A stretch of 64,000 nucleotides of DNA. Origin: Cacajao melanocephalus (lineage: Eukaryota > Chordata > Mammalia > Primates > Pitheciidae). The notes under the pieces were generated by a model. The model searched no databases. It was not told the DNA's origin and saw nothing but the letters and a program-made list of their open reading frames with translations. Position 1 is the stretch's first letter; every line of letters starts with the position of its first letter. The position numbers and the translations under genes were made by a program. Shown here one piece after another: positions 20,991 through 32,347 of the stretch. The DNA is taken from contig CAUYLG010038532.1 in NCBI GenBank assembly GCA_963573385.1, positions 1 through 64,000 of the forward strand. The letters are read 5' to 3'.

Positions 20991-21283
20991 TTTTTTTTTT
21001 TTCCCCAGAGTCTTTCTCTGTTGCCCAGGCTGAAGTACAGTGGCGTAATCTCAGCTCACTGCAACCTCCATCTCCCGAGTTCAAGAGATTCTCCCACCTC
21101 AGCTCCTGAGTAGCTGGGACTACAGGTGCACACCACCACACCTGGCTAATTTTTTTGTACTTTTAGGAGAGATGAGATTTTACCATGTTAGCCAGGATGG
21201 TCTTGATCTCCTGACCTCGTGATCTACCTGCCTTGGTCTCTCAAAGTGCCGGGATTACATGTGTGAGCCACTGCGCCCGGCCA
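20991..21283 (-). mobile_element. AluS-like SINE
   Basis: Complete antisense Alu, poly-T first, ending in CTGCGCCCGGCC. ACCACTTGC at 20977-20985 and 21284-21292 are the target-site duplications. Confidence 0.95.
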
Positions 21284-21292
21284 ACCACTTGC

Positions 21293-21804
21293 GTGTTTAA
21301 CAGCCCTAGGTCTCCATTTAAGAAGCACCCAATCATGACAGAACATTCAGAAACACAAAGTTGGAAGCTAGGCATCGAGGCCATGCAAACTCCATGAAAT
21401 CAGGTCCCAGGAAATGCTCTTAGAGAGATTTCAGAAAAGATATTGAGGGAGAGAGGGAAGAGAATTAACTTTTCTGTGCTCCCATTTGTGCCAGAAATAG
21501 AGTTTGAAGTTAAAGATGAACTTGTCCTCTTGCAGGGAGGAAGACTGGAGTCCTGAAGTCAAGTCGGGGGTAAAGAACACTCCTCTTTCCCACTCCTCCC
21601 ACCCAGAAACTGCACCCAGCTCTAAACTGGAATTATCAGTCAATCCACATACAACCATTTCCTAAGAACCTACGAGTTAAAAAAAGAGCTGGACCATGTC
21701 TCACACTCTTCTTAGCAACGTGCAAACACAGTTACATGAATCACTAAGCAATATTGTAAATGAAATGCCTCTATAAAACGTCCATACAAGATTCTTGCGG
21801 TGGA
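21293..21804. other. Unique intergenic DNA
   Basis: No gene or repeat was recognised. Confidence 0.4.
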
Positions 21805-21985
21805 AGAAGCAGAGAGCATAAAGGACAAAACATCTGAATCTTGGCCCCTCAGCCGTGTGACCTCTGGCAGTTTACTTCACCTCACTAAACTTTATCTCTG
21901 CAATGGAAATAAAAGTGCCACTTCATATGTGTCATGTGTAAAGATAAAATGAAATGCAATGAGATCACATAAGTAAAGTTGGTAA
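21805..21985 (+). mobile_element. MIR SINE
   Basis: Sense MIR: GCCGTGTGACCTCTGGCAGTT, then CACTAAACTTTATCTCTGCAATGG, then AGATAAAATGAAATGCAATGAG. Confidence 0.75.
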
Positions 21986-22129
21986 GAAAATGCACGTGGA
22001 CTTTAGAAGGTGCTGGGCTGGAAATGGGACATAGAAAGAGAGAAGTCCAAAAAAGGAAGAGGGAGCAGTCATCTGGAGTTGCAAGGGAGGACACTTGACA
22101 TATCCATAATTGTTCTTTCATCCTGTTAT

Positions 22130-23610
22130 TCTTGTCGCTCCACAAATATCCAGGGAGCATCTACAAATGGGGAACAAGTCAGACACAAGGACTGCCCTTG
22201 TGGAGCTTACAGTTTAACAGGGATATAGATGCTTAAAGAAATGATGTGAATTCAGCTAAGTGCTCTGAGATGGGAGGGAGATGTGGGACATGCGAGTAGC
22301 TCCTCATTCAGACAGGTAGTGTAAAGAGAGTTGTTAGAAGCTGGTGACATCTCAGCTTTCAGAAGCATGTGCAATCATCTAGACTGCACTAGGGTGGGGA
22401 AGAAGAGATGGGATTGGAATTTTCTAGGAAGGCATACATCTCAGGCCTGCACTCCCTCAAAGAGTGAGACAAAGAAGTGACCAGAAGACAGCCTCATAAG
22501 CCGTGATCATGAGTCTGGCCCACATGGTTAGAACAACTATAGGGTTTCAAGGGGGAGAGTGACACACATGGTCGGATTTGCATTTTAGAAGCAGACTTGG
22601 GTGAAGCAGGGTAAGATAGGGAGACAAAGAGAGAGTTGCAGGAAATAAAGAAAGGTAGAAATCATTAGACACCAAGGAAAGCAGAATACTACTCAAAGCG
22701 CTCATGAAAGATTGGAGTTAAAGGTAGGATGAGGAGGCCATCAGTGGTGGCTCCCAGGTGTCTGGCTGAGGCAGCTAGGTAAATGGTAGGGCCATTGACT
22801 AATATGAGATTTTGGAGAAAGATGTTGAGTTTAGTTTTGGATATGTCAAGATTGAGATTCCTGAGAGATATCCAAGTGGAGTTGTCCAAGAACAGATGAG
22901 TACATGGACCCCAAACCAGGAAATTCTGGATTGGAGACAGAAGTTTGGCATTATGCCAGCCCCCCGGTAATGAATGGTTGCTGGGCTGCTGATGACATTC
23001 TACAGAAAGCAGGGGCAAGAAGGAAGAGAGGACAGTCGGCAAAGGCCCCTCTAACAGGGCAGAAGAGGGAGACTCATTACAAGAGCCTAGAAGTTAGCTA
23101 CAGAGATGGGGTGGGGGAACTCCACAGAGAGGGCAGTGTTACAGCCAAGGAAAAAGAGGATATCGACAGGGTGGGGTAGGTCGATTGTGCTATGCTGACA
23201 TCAGATTTGAGAAGTACTTATCAGAGAGAGCAAAGTGGAAGTCTCAATGACCTTGCAAGTTTCAGCGGAGTGGTAGGAGTGAAATCCAGATTATCAAGGT
23301 GAAGGAGAATGTGGGAGGTAGAAAGGAGGAGACAGCAAGTGCAGGCAAAGCTTAGCAGGCAGTTACTGTGAAAATTAAGATGAAAGATAGGAAAGTACCT
23401 GGAAGGAAGTATCTATAGGGTGAGTTTGGGGAATAATGTTTTTTGTTTGTTTGTTGTTTAAGATGGGAGAGATTTGATCATGTCTTAACACATCTAAGAA
23501 AAAGTCAATAGAAGAAAGGAAAAGTTTTAAAGATGTAGAAGAGGGAGGAAATAATAATAATACTAGAGAAGAATCTCTGAGGAGATGGATGGAGATAGGA
23601 TCCAGGAGGT
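22130..23610 (-). mobile_element. Long L2 LINE remnant
   Basis: About 1.5 kb of colinear antisense L2: CCTTGTGGAGCTTACAGTTT at 22197, CACATGGTCGGATTTGCATTTTAGAAG near 22567, the CTCCCAGGTGTCTGGCTGAG block at 22750, TTTGGATATGTCAAGATTGAGATTCC near 22837, ATATCCAAGTGGAGTTGTCC at 22867 and AGATGGGAGAGATTTGATCATG at 23461. The A/G richness in this interval and the minus-strand open frames come from the element. It is older than the Alu radiation. Confidence 0.75.
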
Positions 23611-23789
23611 ATTTCACTGGAACAAGAATGAAACAAGATGCTGTATATGTTAGAATCTCTTTAAGGTTTAGGCAACAGTAAACCCTCTGGGATTGTAACT
23701 TGGAAAGTAACATGGATATTTGGAAGTCAAACAGTAGCTTTTTGCTACCCTTCCCTAATTAAACTGCTCAGTGTTGGCAGAGCTCAGAA

Positions 23790-24125
23790 TCAACCTCCCT
23801 GTGATTTGTTTCACCTTTGTCTCATGGTTGCAGGATGGCTGCAGCAGCTCTAAGAATCACATCCTTACATGCCCCATTCATAACCAGGAACCAGGAACCA
23901 TGCATCAGTAAAGTGCGTAATTCTCTTCATGCACTTTTCTTCTAGAAGAAAGAAAAATATTTTTCAGAAGCACTCTACAAGACTTCTTGACACATGTCAT
24001 TATATAAAATTGGGACTGAAGAGTCACCCACAGACCAAGACTGGGCCCACTTCCCACCTAGCACCTGAACAAAATGGCAAAGAAGAAAGGGGCAACTTTG
24101 GGTTAGAAATAGCCATGTATGCCTC
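23790..24125. mobile_element. Ancient interspersed repeat, family unresolved
   Basis: CTCATGGTTGCAGGATGGCTGCAGCAGCTC, then AAGAATCACATCCTTACATGC and TTTTTCAGAAGCACTC, resembles a recurrent mammalian repeat that I know by sequence but cannot assign. It is probably an LTR or LINE 3' region. Confidence 0.4.
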
Positions 24126-24649
24126 AAAGGTACAAATAAGGTAGGTCAGTGGGCTTGGGATCAGAAAAACTGAAGGAATTCTTTGGAAATGTCTATTTTC
24201 TTTCTAAGTTTGTCATCTGGTAAGAGTGAGAGGGAAGGGCTTGTGGGTATGGGTTGTGACGGGAGTAAAGAGGTCTAAAATAACCACAGCAGAGAAGCAG
24301 GGAGTGAACTCACTGAAAAAAAAAAATTCCAAGAAAGTCTTCTGTGGGGAGCATGACTGGGGAAGAAATTACAGACCAAAGGAGAGAGGAAAGGGAGGGA
24401 AGATCCACTAATGAACAGCTCTGCCCAAAGTGGCCACATACACCAGAGTTTCCCTGCCTCACACTGTTGGCCTTCTGGGCTGATTAATTATTTGTTGCAG
24501 GGTTGTCCTGGATACTGTAGCATGTTAACAGCATCCCCTGCCTCTCCCTACTAGATGCTAGTAGCAAACCCCACTTCTAGTCCTGACTACCAAAACTGTC
24601 TCCAGGCATTGCCCAGTACCCCTTGGTGGTGGGGGGCAAAATCATTCAG
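24126..24649. other. Unique intergenic DNA
   Basis: No gene or repeat was recognised beyond short A runs. Confidence 0.4.
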
Positions 24650-24800
24650 TTGAAAACCAACTATGTACATGATCTCATTTAGTCCTGCAGAGCAGACTGT
24701 GGCTCTGTTTTTGGCGATGAGGTTACATGCCCAAGGACACATAGCTAAGAAGAAATGGAACCAGAATTGAAGCTAGCTCTGCAGAGACCGCATTCTTCCC
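24650..24800 (-). mobile_element. MIR SINE
   Basis: ATGATCTCATTTAGTCCTGC, then GATGAGGTTACATGCCCAAGGACACATAGCTAAG, is antisense MIR. Confidence 0.7.
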
Positions 24801-25796
24801 CCTGACCCTGAGCTCCACGGTCTGCAATGCACCACTGGTACCAAACAGGAAGTCTATATCCATGTCCTGGCCTCTGCCTTGCCACTGGGGTTCTACACCC
24901 CATAGAGTAACTTTGAGGAGTAATCTGTTTTTTCCGGAAAGAATTAGAGAACTCATAAAAATTAAATCTTTACCAGAGCTCTAACTGCTCTTTTCAAGGA
25001 AGTCAATCACTTGGGTAAAAAAAAAAAATGTGGCAACATTTTCCCAAGGACTTAGGGAAGAAAATCACCATCCAGAAAGGAAAATCTTTGAAGTTGGAAT
25101 GTGCTCTAGGCTGCGTCTTTAAATGAAAAATATTATATGCCTGGGAAACATTATATATGCCAAAGCAATATGAAGGCCTCACTGTAATAATGATAGCAGC
25201 AACTCCACGCTTTCATCCCCGAGACTCTGTGAAGGGCCTTAAAAATGAAATTTTATACAAGTGCACAAAAACACACACGGTATTTGAAAAATTCACACAT
25301 ATATCACTTTGCCCACCTCTCTAATGAAGGTGGAATGCAGTGGCAGATGTTTCACAGCTGCCCGGCAACCACCCTCCAACAGTTCAGGACAGGAAGCTGA
25401 AGACACCCGATCCAAAAGGAATTGCAGGGAGACGACAGGGAGGTAAAAGCTAATCCTGAGCACTGGGATTCTGCCAAATGCTTAGGATACCCTCCACGCC
25501 ATTGCCTCATTCTTTATTCTAAGAGACTGAATGAATCAAATGACAGGTATCTATCTGCATGTGAGAGGCCATGCCCTCCCCGTGAAGAGAGTTGGAACTA
25601 GGAAACATCCTTACACTTGAAGCATATGTACTATACATACAGCCTGCAGCCCAGCTCGAGAAAGCCAAGCTTATAGATTTGGTACCTAGGCCAGTTACAT
25701 ATCTTCACTCTGTTTAGTAGCCATAGACAGAGTCCCTATTGCATAAACGGCTGCCCTTGCCTCTACCCTTTCATAAAAGATAAATCATTTCATAAA
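24801..25796. other. Unique intergenic DNA
   Basis: No gene seen. A MIR-like scrap (AATAATGATAGCAGCAACTCC near 25186) is the only repeat hint. Confidence 0.4.
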
Positions 25797-25808
25797 GAAT
25801 GCCTCACT

Positions 25809-26118
25809 CTCTGGGTGCAGTAGCTCACACCTGTAATCCCAGCACTTTAGGGGGCCCAGGCAGATGGATTACTTGAAGTCAGGAGTTTGAGACAGCCTGG
25901 CCAACATGGCAAAACACCGTCTCTGATAAAAATACAAAACTTAGCTGGATGTGGTGGTGGTCATCTGTAATCCCAGCTACTCGGGAAGCTGAGGCATGAG
26001 AATCACTTGAACAAGAGAAGTGGAGATTGCAGTGAGCCGAGATCAGGCCTCTGCCCTCCAACCTGGGCAACAGTGACAGAGTGACATTTCGTCTCAAAAA
26101 AAAAAAAAGAAAAAACAG
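25809..26118 (+). mobile_element. Alu SINE (older type)
   Basis: Complete dimeric Alu with many substitutions. The target duplications are GAATGCCTCACT at 25797-25808 and GAATGCCTTACT at 26119-26130, one mismatch in twelve. Confidence 0.95.
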
Positions 26119-26229
26119 GAATGCCTTACTGATTTACGCAGATGGTAGAGGAGGAAGAGGGGACAAGGGATGGTACCTTGTTTCACTAGGTCAGGCAGTG
26201 CGTTTATTCCACAAAGTGAGGGAAAGAAG

Positions 26230-26430
26230 TTAGTAACTGTGGAGCCCCAGCTCATGTTGGGGCCTGGGCTAGGAGATTTACCTGTGTCATGTCATTAATC
26301 TTTCTGGGTTTCATTGTCTGAACTTTGCAAATAAAGAAACTGAGACTTGGAGAGGTTACCTAAGTTGGGGTCATATCCCCCATGAGCCAGGATTCAAGCT
26401 CAGGTTGGCCAACCCCATAGTGAGCACGTC
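26230..26430 (-). mobile_element. MIR SINE
   Basis: GTCATGTCATTAATCTTTCTG, then AAAGAAACTGAGACTTGGAGAGG, then GAGCCAGGATTCAAGCTCAGG, antisense. Confidence 0.8.
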
Positions 26431-26524
26431 TGTGTTACCACCGTATGTGGACATGGAGTATGCTAGCGTCCCAGAAATCTCCTCTGTGCTCCCTCCAAGT
26501 CATTACCCACTCACTCCTCACCCC

Positions 26525-26812
26525 CAGGTGACCACTGTTCTTCCATTACTAACGAGTAAATTTGGCATGTTTTTGAACAACATATAAAAAATGGAGTCAC
26601 ATAGTGCGTATCTTTGGTATCCGACTTCTTCAGCTCAGTAATTTGTGAGATCCATTCATGTTTTTGTGCTTAATAGTAACTTGTTCATTCCCATTGCTAT
26701 AGAGGATTCTACTGGGTGAATGTATTAAAATGTATGTATCCATTGTATTATTTGTGAACATTTGAAGAATATTCCATTTAAGAATATTATGAATACTACT
26801 GCTACAAACAAT
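26525..26812 (-). mobile_element. Old L1M, 3' part
   Basis: Antisense L1 blocks: GGTGACCACTGTTCTTCC, GGAGTCACATAGTGCGTATC, GACTTCTTCAGCTCAGTAA and AATATTCCATTTAAGAATATTATGAA. The L1 continues at about 27245. Confidence 0.65.
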
Positions 26813-26814
26813 CC

Positions 26815-26992
26815 TTTGTTTTTCTTTTTTATTAAGACAGAGTTTCACTTAGTCACTGAGGCTGCATGCAATGCTGCAATCACAGCTCACCACAACCTTG
26901 ACCTCCTGGGCTCAGGGGATTCTCCTTCCTCTGCCTCCCAAAGTGCTGGGATTATAGGTGTGAGCCACCAAGCCCAGCTAAATATTCTTAAT
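26815..26992 (-). mobile_element. Internally deleted (monomer-sized) Alu
   Basis: The poly-T side matches the right arm (GAGTTTCACTTAGTCACTGAGG, then CAATCACAGCTCACCACAACC). It then joins left-arm sequence (AAAGTGCTGGGATTATAGGTG and GAGCCACCAAGCCCAGC). The total is about 175 bases instead of 300, so an internal deletion or inter-monomer recombination has occurred. Confidence 0.75.
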
Positions 26993-27019
26993 ATCTAATG
27001 AATGAATAATTTGAATGAA

Positions 27020-27140
27020 TGCAAAATAGTACAGCCACTATGGAAAACAGTGTGAAGTTTCTTAAAAAAAAAATAGAACTATCATATAATTTAGCAATCC
27101 CAATTCTGGGTATTAATCAAAAGAATTGAATTTAATCATA
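27020..27140 (+). mobile_element. L1 ORF2 fragment, opposite orientation
   Basis: GCAAAATAGTACAGCCACTATGGAAAACAG, then AACTATCATATAATTTAGCAATCCCAATTCTGGGTATT, is sense L1 ORF2. The L1 on either side is antisense. It is either a small nested insertion or an inverted piece. Confidence 0.7.
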
Positions 27141-27262
27141 TTTATAATAATTTAATAATATATAATATAATGACAATATTACAATAGCAGTATAATAAAT
27201 GATATAATATGTCATTTTTAATAATTTAATAATTTTAATTTATTCATAAATATAATGAATAT
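27130..27262. repeat. AT-rich low complexity
   Basis: TTTATAATAATTTAATAATATATAATATAA-type sequence (excerpt from 27140) with almost no G or C. Confidence 0.85.
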
Positions 27263-27744
27263 TTTGCCCACTTGCTTGAATACATGTACCTAGAAATAAA
27301 ATTGCCTAGAAATAAAATTGCTGAATCATAAGATATATAATTTCTCATTGTTACTAGGTAATGCCAGTCTTCCAAAATGTTGTACTAACACTCCCATTAA
27401 CAATGTGTAAAAATTCCATCTGCTCCACAACTTCCAAAAATTGAGATTTTGAGTTTCTTTATAATTTTAACCATTCTGATGGCTGTGTTCCTATGTCACT
27501 GTTGTTATAATTTTCTTCATAACTAATAAACTTGAGGATCTTGTTATATATTTATTGGCCGTTTGAACCATTCTCTCTTTTGTGAAGTGGTTGTCTGTTT
27601 TTGTATATTGATCTGTAGGAGACCTTTGTATATTCTGTGTGAAAGTCCTTTGTTGGATATATGTATTGCAAATGTATTCTCCCATCCTGTGGCTTATCTG
27701 TCCACTCTTTGGTGTCTTTCAGGGCTTTTTGTTTTTGTTTTTCA
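27245..27744 (-). mobile_element. Old L1M, ORF2 3' part
   Basis: Antisense L1: AATTGCTGAATCATAAGATA, CCTTTGTTGGATATATGTATTGC and TATTCTCCCATCCTGTGGCTT. Contains the tandem duplication at 27289-27320. Confidence 0.75.
27289..27320 (+). repeat. 16-bp perfect tandem duplication
   Basis: CCTAGAAATAAAATTG occurs at 27289-27304 and again at 27305-27320. Confidence 0.95.
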
Positions 27745-28519
27745 CTATATTTTATTGTGGTAAGAACAGAACATGAGATGTACCCCCCTTAACAAATGGC
27801 AAGTGTACATTGCCTTAAAGTTAATTATAGATCCAACTTTATACAGCAGCTCTCCAGAGCTTATTCATCTTGCTTAAGTGAAACTTTATTCCCATTGATA
27901 AGTAACTCTCCATTTCCTCCTCCCCCAGATCCTGGCAGTCATCATTCTACTCTGACCCTATGAATTTGACTCTTTTAAATATCTCATATAAATAGAATCA
28001 TGCAACATTTGTCTTTCTCTTACTGGCTTCTTTCACTAAGCATAATGTCCTCAAGGTTAAACCATGTTGTTACTATTCTGCAATACGTAACGACTTCTTT
28101 TTGAAGGCCGAATAGTGTCATATCCGATGTATATAACACATTTCCTTCATTCATCTATCCGTGAACATTTAGGTTGTTTCCACATCTTAGCTATTGTGAA
28201 AAGTGCTATAGTGAACATTGGGGTGTCAATATCACTTTGAGATCCTTGTTTCAATTCTTTTGATAAATACCCAGAATTAGAATTGCTAAATTATATGGTA
28301 GTTCTGTTTTTTTTTTAAGAACCTTCACACTTTTCCATAGTGGTTGCACTATTTTGCATTCCCACCAACAGGGTAAAAATGTTCCAATTTTTTCACATCC
28401 TTGCCAACACTTGTGGTCTTTTGGTTTTTTTGATAAACATCCTGAAAAGTGTGAGCTGATATCTCACTGTGGTTTTGACTTGCATTTCTCTGATGATTAG
28501 TTACTTTGAGCACTTTTTC
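27745..28519 (-). mobile_element. Nearly full-length L1M, segment 1 (3' end)
   Basis: Start of a minus-strand L1 that can be followed in six pieces to about 38253. This piece has the TATTTTATTGTGGTAAGAACA 3'UTR type, GGTTGTTTCCACATCTTAGC and TGTGGTTTTGACTTGCATTTC. It is cut by the primate L1 at 28520, and 28505-28519 is that insertion's target duplication. Confidence 0.8.
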
Positions 28520-29303
28520 TTCCCCCCCTCTTTTTTCTATTTTATTTTATTTTTTTATTGCATTTTAGGTTTTGGGGTACATGTGAAGAACGTGTAAGAT
28601 TGTTGCATAGGTACACACATGGCAGTGTGGTTTGCTGCCTTCCTCCCCGTCACCTATATCTGCATTTCTCCCCATGTTATCCCTTCCCAACTCCTCACCC
28701 CCAGCTTTCCATCCCCTATTTCCCCCCAACAGACCCCAGTGTGTGTTGCTCCCCTCCCTGTGTCCATGTGTTCTCATTGTTCAACACCCGCCTATGAGTG
28801 AGAACATGCGGTGTTTTATTTTCTGTTCTTGTGTCAGTTTGCTGAGAATGATGGTTTCCAGGTTTATCCATGTACCTACAAAGGACACGAACTCATCATT
28901 TTTTATGGCTGCATAGTATTCCATAGTGTATATGTGCCACATTTTCCCTGTCCAGTCTATCATCAATGGGCATTTGGGTTGGTTCCAAGTCTTTGCTATT
29001 GTAAACAGTGCTGCAATGAACATTCAGGTGCATGTGTCCTTATGATAGTATGATTTATAATCCTTTGGATATATACCCAGTAATGGGATTGCTGGGTCAA
29101 ACGGAATTTCTATTTCTAGGTCCTTGAGGAATCACCACACTGTCTTCCACAATAGTTGAACTAATTAACACTCTCACCAACAGTGTAAAAGTGTTCCTAT
29201 TTCTCCACATCCTCTCCAGCATCTGTTGTCTCCAGATTTTTTAATGATTGCCATTCTAACTGGCGTGAGATGATATCTCAATGTAGTTTTGATTTGCATT
29301 TCT
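28520..29303 (-). mobile_element. Primate L1 (L1P) inserted in L1M
   Basis: Antisense L1 3' end starting with T-rich tail sequence, then 3'UTR and ORF2 C-terminus. TTTGAGCACTTTTTC at 28505-28519 and 29304-29318 is a perfect 15-base target duplication. It is the same general subfamily and orientation as the L1 at 20001-20869. The minus-strand translation has HIYTMEYYAAIKNDEF. Confidence 0.93.
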
Positions 29304-29483
29304 TTTGAGCACTTTTTCATATATAGGTTGGTCAATTGTATGTCTTCTTTGGAGAAATGTCTATTCAAGTCCTTCAGCTATTTTTTAATCAGGTTACTTG
29401 GTCTTTTACTATTGAGGTTTAGGAGTTCCTTTTCTATTTTGGAGGTTAACCCTTTATCAGATATTTTGTTTACAAATATTTTC
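29304..29483 (-). mobile_element. L1M segment 2
   Basis: TATTTTTTAATCAGGTTACTTG, then TAACCCTTTATCAGATATTTTG, antisense ORF2, between the primate L1 and the THE1 provirus. Confidence 0.8.
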
Positions 29484-29845
29484 TGTATTAGTCCATTTTC
29501 ATGCTGCTGACAAAGACATACCCAAGACTGGGCAATTTACCAAAGAAAAAAGTTTATTGGACTTAACAGTTCCACATGGCTGGGGAGGCCTCACAATCAC
29601 GGCACAAGGCAAGGAGGAGCAAGGTGGATGGCAGCAGGCAAAGAGAGAGAGAGAGCTTATACAAAGAAATTCTCATTTTTAAAATCATCAGATCTCATGA
29701 GACCCATTCACTATCACAAGAAAAGCACAAGAAAAACCTGCCCCCATGATTCAGTCATCTCCCATAGAGTCCCTCTCACAAAATGTGGGAATTATGGGAG
29801 CTACAAGATAATATTTGGGTGGGGACACAGAGCCAAACCATATTA
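29484..29845 (-). mobile_element. THE1/MST-type MaLR LTR (3' LTR)
   Basis: The antisense LTR begins TGTATTAGTCCATTTTCATG and ends near ACCATATTA. This is the 3' LTR of the provirus. It is flanked outside by ATTTTC (29478-29483). Length 362 bases fits THE1 better than the longer MST LTRs. Confidence 0.92.
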
Positions 29846-31421
29846 TTCTGCCCCTGTCCCTTCCCAAAGCTCATTTTTTCACATTTCAAAACCAATCATT
29901 CCTTCCCGACAGTCCCCCAAAAGACTCAACTAATTTCAGCATTAACTCAAAAATCCACAGTCCAAAGTCTCATCCAAGTTAAGGAAAGTTCCTTCTGTCT
30001 ATGAGCATGTAAAATCAAAAGCAAGTTAGTTACTTCCTAGATACAATGGGGATACAGGCATTGGGTACATACAGCTGTTCCAAATGGGAGAAATTTGCCA
30101 AAACAAAGTGGCTACAGGCCCCATGCAAGTCCAAAATCCAGTGGGGCAGTCAAATATTAAAGCCCCTAAGTGGTCTCCTTTGACTCCATGTCTGACTTTC
30201 AAGTCATGCTGATACAAGAGCTGGGTTCCTATGGTCTGGGGCAGCTTCATCTCTGTGGTCTTGCAGGTACAGCATCCGTCCCAGCTGCCTTCATGGGCTG
30301 GCATTGAGTGTCTGTGGCATTTCCAGGCACACAGTGCAAGCTGTCAGTGGATTCACTATTCTGGAATCTGGAGGATGGTGGCCTTCTTCTCACAGCTCCA
30401 CTAGATGGTGGCCCAGTAGGAACTTTGTGTGGGGGCTCCCACCCCACATTTCCCTTCTGCATTGCCCTGGCAGAGGTTCTCCATGAGGACCCTGCCCCTA
30501 TGGTAAACTTCTGCCAGGACATTTAGGTGTTTCCACACATCTGAAATCTAAGCAGAAGTTCCCAAACCTCAATTCTTGATTTCTGTGTACTCACAGGCTC
30601 AGCAGCAAGTCTTGGAAGCTTCCAAGACTTGAGGTTTGCACTCTCTGAAGCCACAGCCCAAGCTCTACATTGGCCTCTTTCAGCCACAGCTGGAGCAGTT
30701 GGGACACAAGGCACCAAGTCCATAGGTTGCACACAGCATGGAGACCCTGGGCCCGGCCCACAAACCACTTTTTCCTCCTAGGCCTCAAAGCCTGTCATGG
30801 GAGGGATGGCCACAAACATGTCTAACATTCCCTGGAGACATTTTCCCCACTGTCTTGGTGATTAACATTCAGCTCCTTGTTACTTATGCAAACTTCTGCA
30901 GCCAGCTTGAATTTCTCCTCAGAAAATGGGATTTTCTTTTCTATCACATTGTCATCCTGCAAATTTCCCAAACTTTTATGTTTTGTTTCCTTTTCAAAAA
31001 TGAATGCCTTTAACAGCATCCAACTCACTCTGAATGACTTACTGCTTAGAAATTTCTTCCACCAGACGCTTTAAATCATCTCTCCCAAGTTCAAAGTTTC
31101 ACAAATCTCTAGGGCAAGGGCAAAGTGCCACCAGTCTTTTTGTTAAAATATAACAAGAGTCACCTTTGCTCCAGTTCCCAACAAGTTCCTCATCTCCATC
31201 TGAGACACTTCACCTTGAACCTTATTGTTCATAGCACTATTATCATCTTTGTCAAAGCCATTCAACAAATCTCTAGGAAGTTCCAAACTTTCCCACATTG
31301 TCCTGTCTTCTTCTGAGCCCTCCAAACTGTTCCAACCTCTGCCTGTTATCCAGTTACAAGGTTGCTTCTACATTTCTGAGTATTTTGGCAGCAACACCCT
31401 ACTCTGCTAGTACCAATTTAC
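29846..31421 (-). mobile_element. THE1/MST internal region (non-autonomous MaLR)
   Basis: About 1.58 kb between the two LTRs, the usual length of a THE1 internal region. It corresponds to the decayed gag-related sequence of MaLR elements. On the minus strand only short open frames remain (such as 30247-30522 and 30523-30768), so it is coding-dead. MaLR elements lack pol and env and depended on ERVL-type enzymes. Confidence 0.88.
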
Positions 31422-31780
31422 TGTATTAGTCAGTTTTCATGCTGCTGGTAAAGACATACCCAAGACTGGGTAACTTACAAAATAGAGAGGTTTATTGGAC
31501 TCACAGTTCCATGTGGCTGGGGAGGTCTCACAATCATGGTGGAAGGTGAAAGGCACATCTCACATGGCAGCAGAAAAGAAAAGAGAGCTTGTGTAGGGAA
31601 ACTCCCCTTTGTAAAACCATCAGATCTTGTGAGCCTTATTCACTATCATGAGAACAGCACAGGAAAGACCCAGCCCCATAATTCAATCACCTTCCACCAG
31701 GTTCCTCCCATGGAACATGGGAATTGTGGAAGTTACAATTCAAGGTGAGATTTGAGTGGGGACACGGCCCAACCATATCA
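31422..31780 (-). mobile_element. THE1/MST-type MaLR LTR (5' LTR)
   Basis: Second LTR, TGTATTAGTCAGTTTTCATG to ACCATATCA, 359 bases. ATTTTC follows at 31781-31786 and matches 29478-29483, giving the target duplication. The two LTRs differ at many positions, so the insertion is old. The THE1 LTR class includes known promoters, but activity here is unknown. Confidence 0.92.
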
Positions 31781-32347
31781 ATTTTCTACTATTCTATATG
31801 TTGCCTTTTCATTCTTGATGGTTTTCTTTGCTGTACAGAAGCTTATTAGTTGGATGTAGTCCCCACTTGTTTATTTTGTTGTTGTTGACTCTGCTTTTGG
31901 TGTCATATCCATAAAATCATTGCCAAGACTATTGTCATGGCATTTTCCCCCAAAGTCTTCTTCTGGGAGTTTCATAGGTTTATGTCTTACATTCAATCAT
32001 TTAAACCACTCTGAGTTGATTTTTGTGTATGGTGTCAGATAAAGGGTCAATTTCACTCTTTTACATGTTAATATCTTTTTTCATCACCATTTGTTGATTT
32101 TTCAACTGTGTATTTGTGGCACCTTATTAAAGAGCAATTGAACATATATGCATAGTGTTTTTCTGGGCTCTCTATTCTGTTCTATTTGTCTATATATCCA
32201 TCCATGCCAAGTCTGTTTTAATTATTATAGTTTTGTCATATATTTTGATGTCAGAAAATGTGATGACTGGCCTTGTCATTCTTTCTTAGGATTTATTTGG
32301 CTAGTTATGGTCTTTTGTGGTACCATATTATTTTTAGAATTTTTTCT
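31781..32347 (-). mobile_element. L1M segment 3
   Basis: Antisense ORF2: CTTTGCTGTACAGAAGCTTATTAG, then AAATCATTGCCAAGACTATTG and TTTCTGGGCTCTCTATTCTG. Confidence 0.85.

Noticed and set aside
20001..29303. Two similar L1 3' ends as a segmental duplication
   Set aside because: 20001-20869 and 28520-29303 look alike, but flanks differ and the second has its own target duplication, so they are independent insertions of related L1s.
29846..31421. THE1 internal region as a functional gene
   Set aside because: Only short interrupted frames remain; MaLR elements are non-autonomous and this copy is old.
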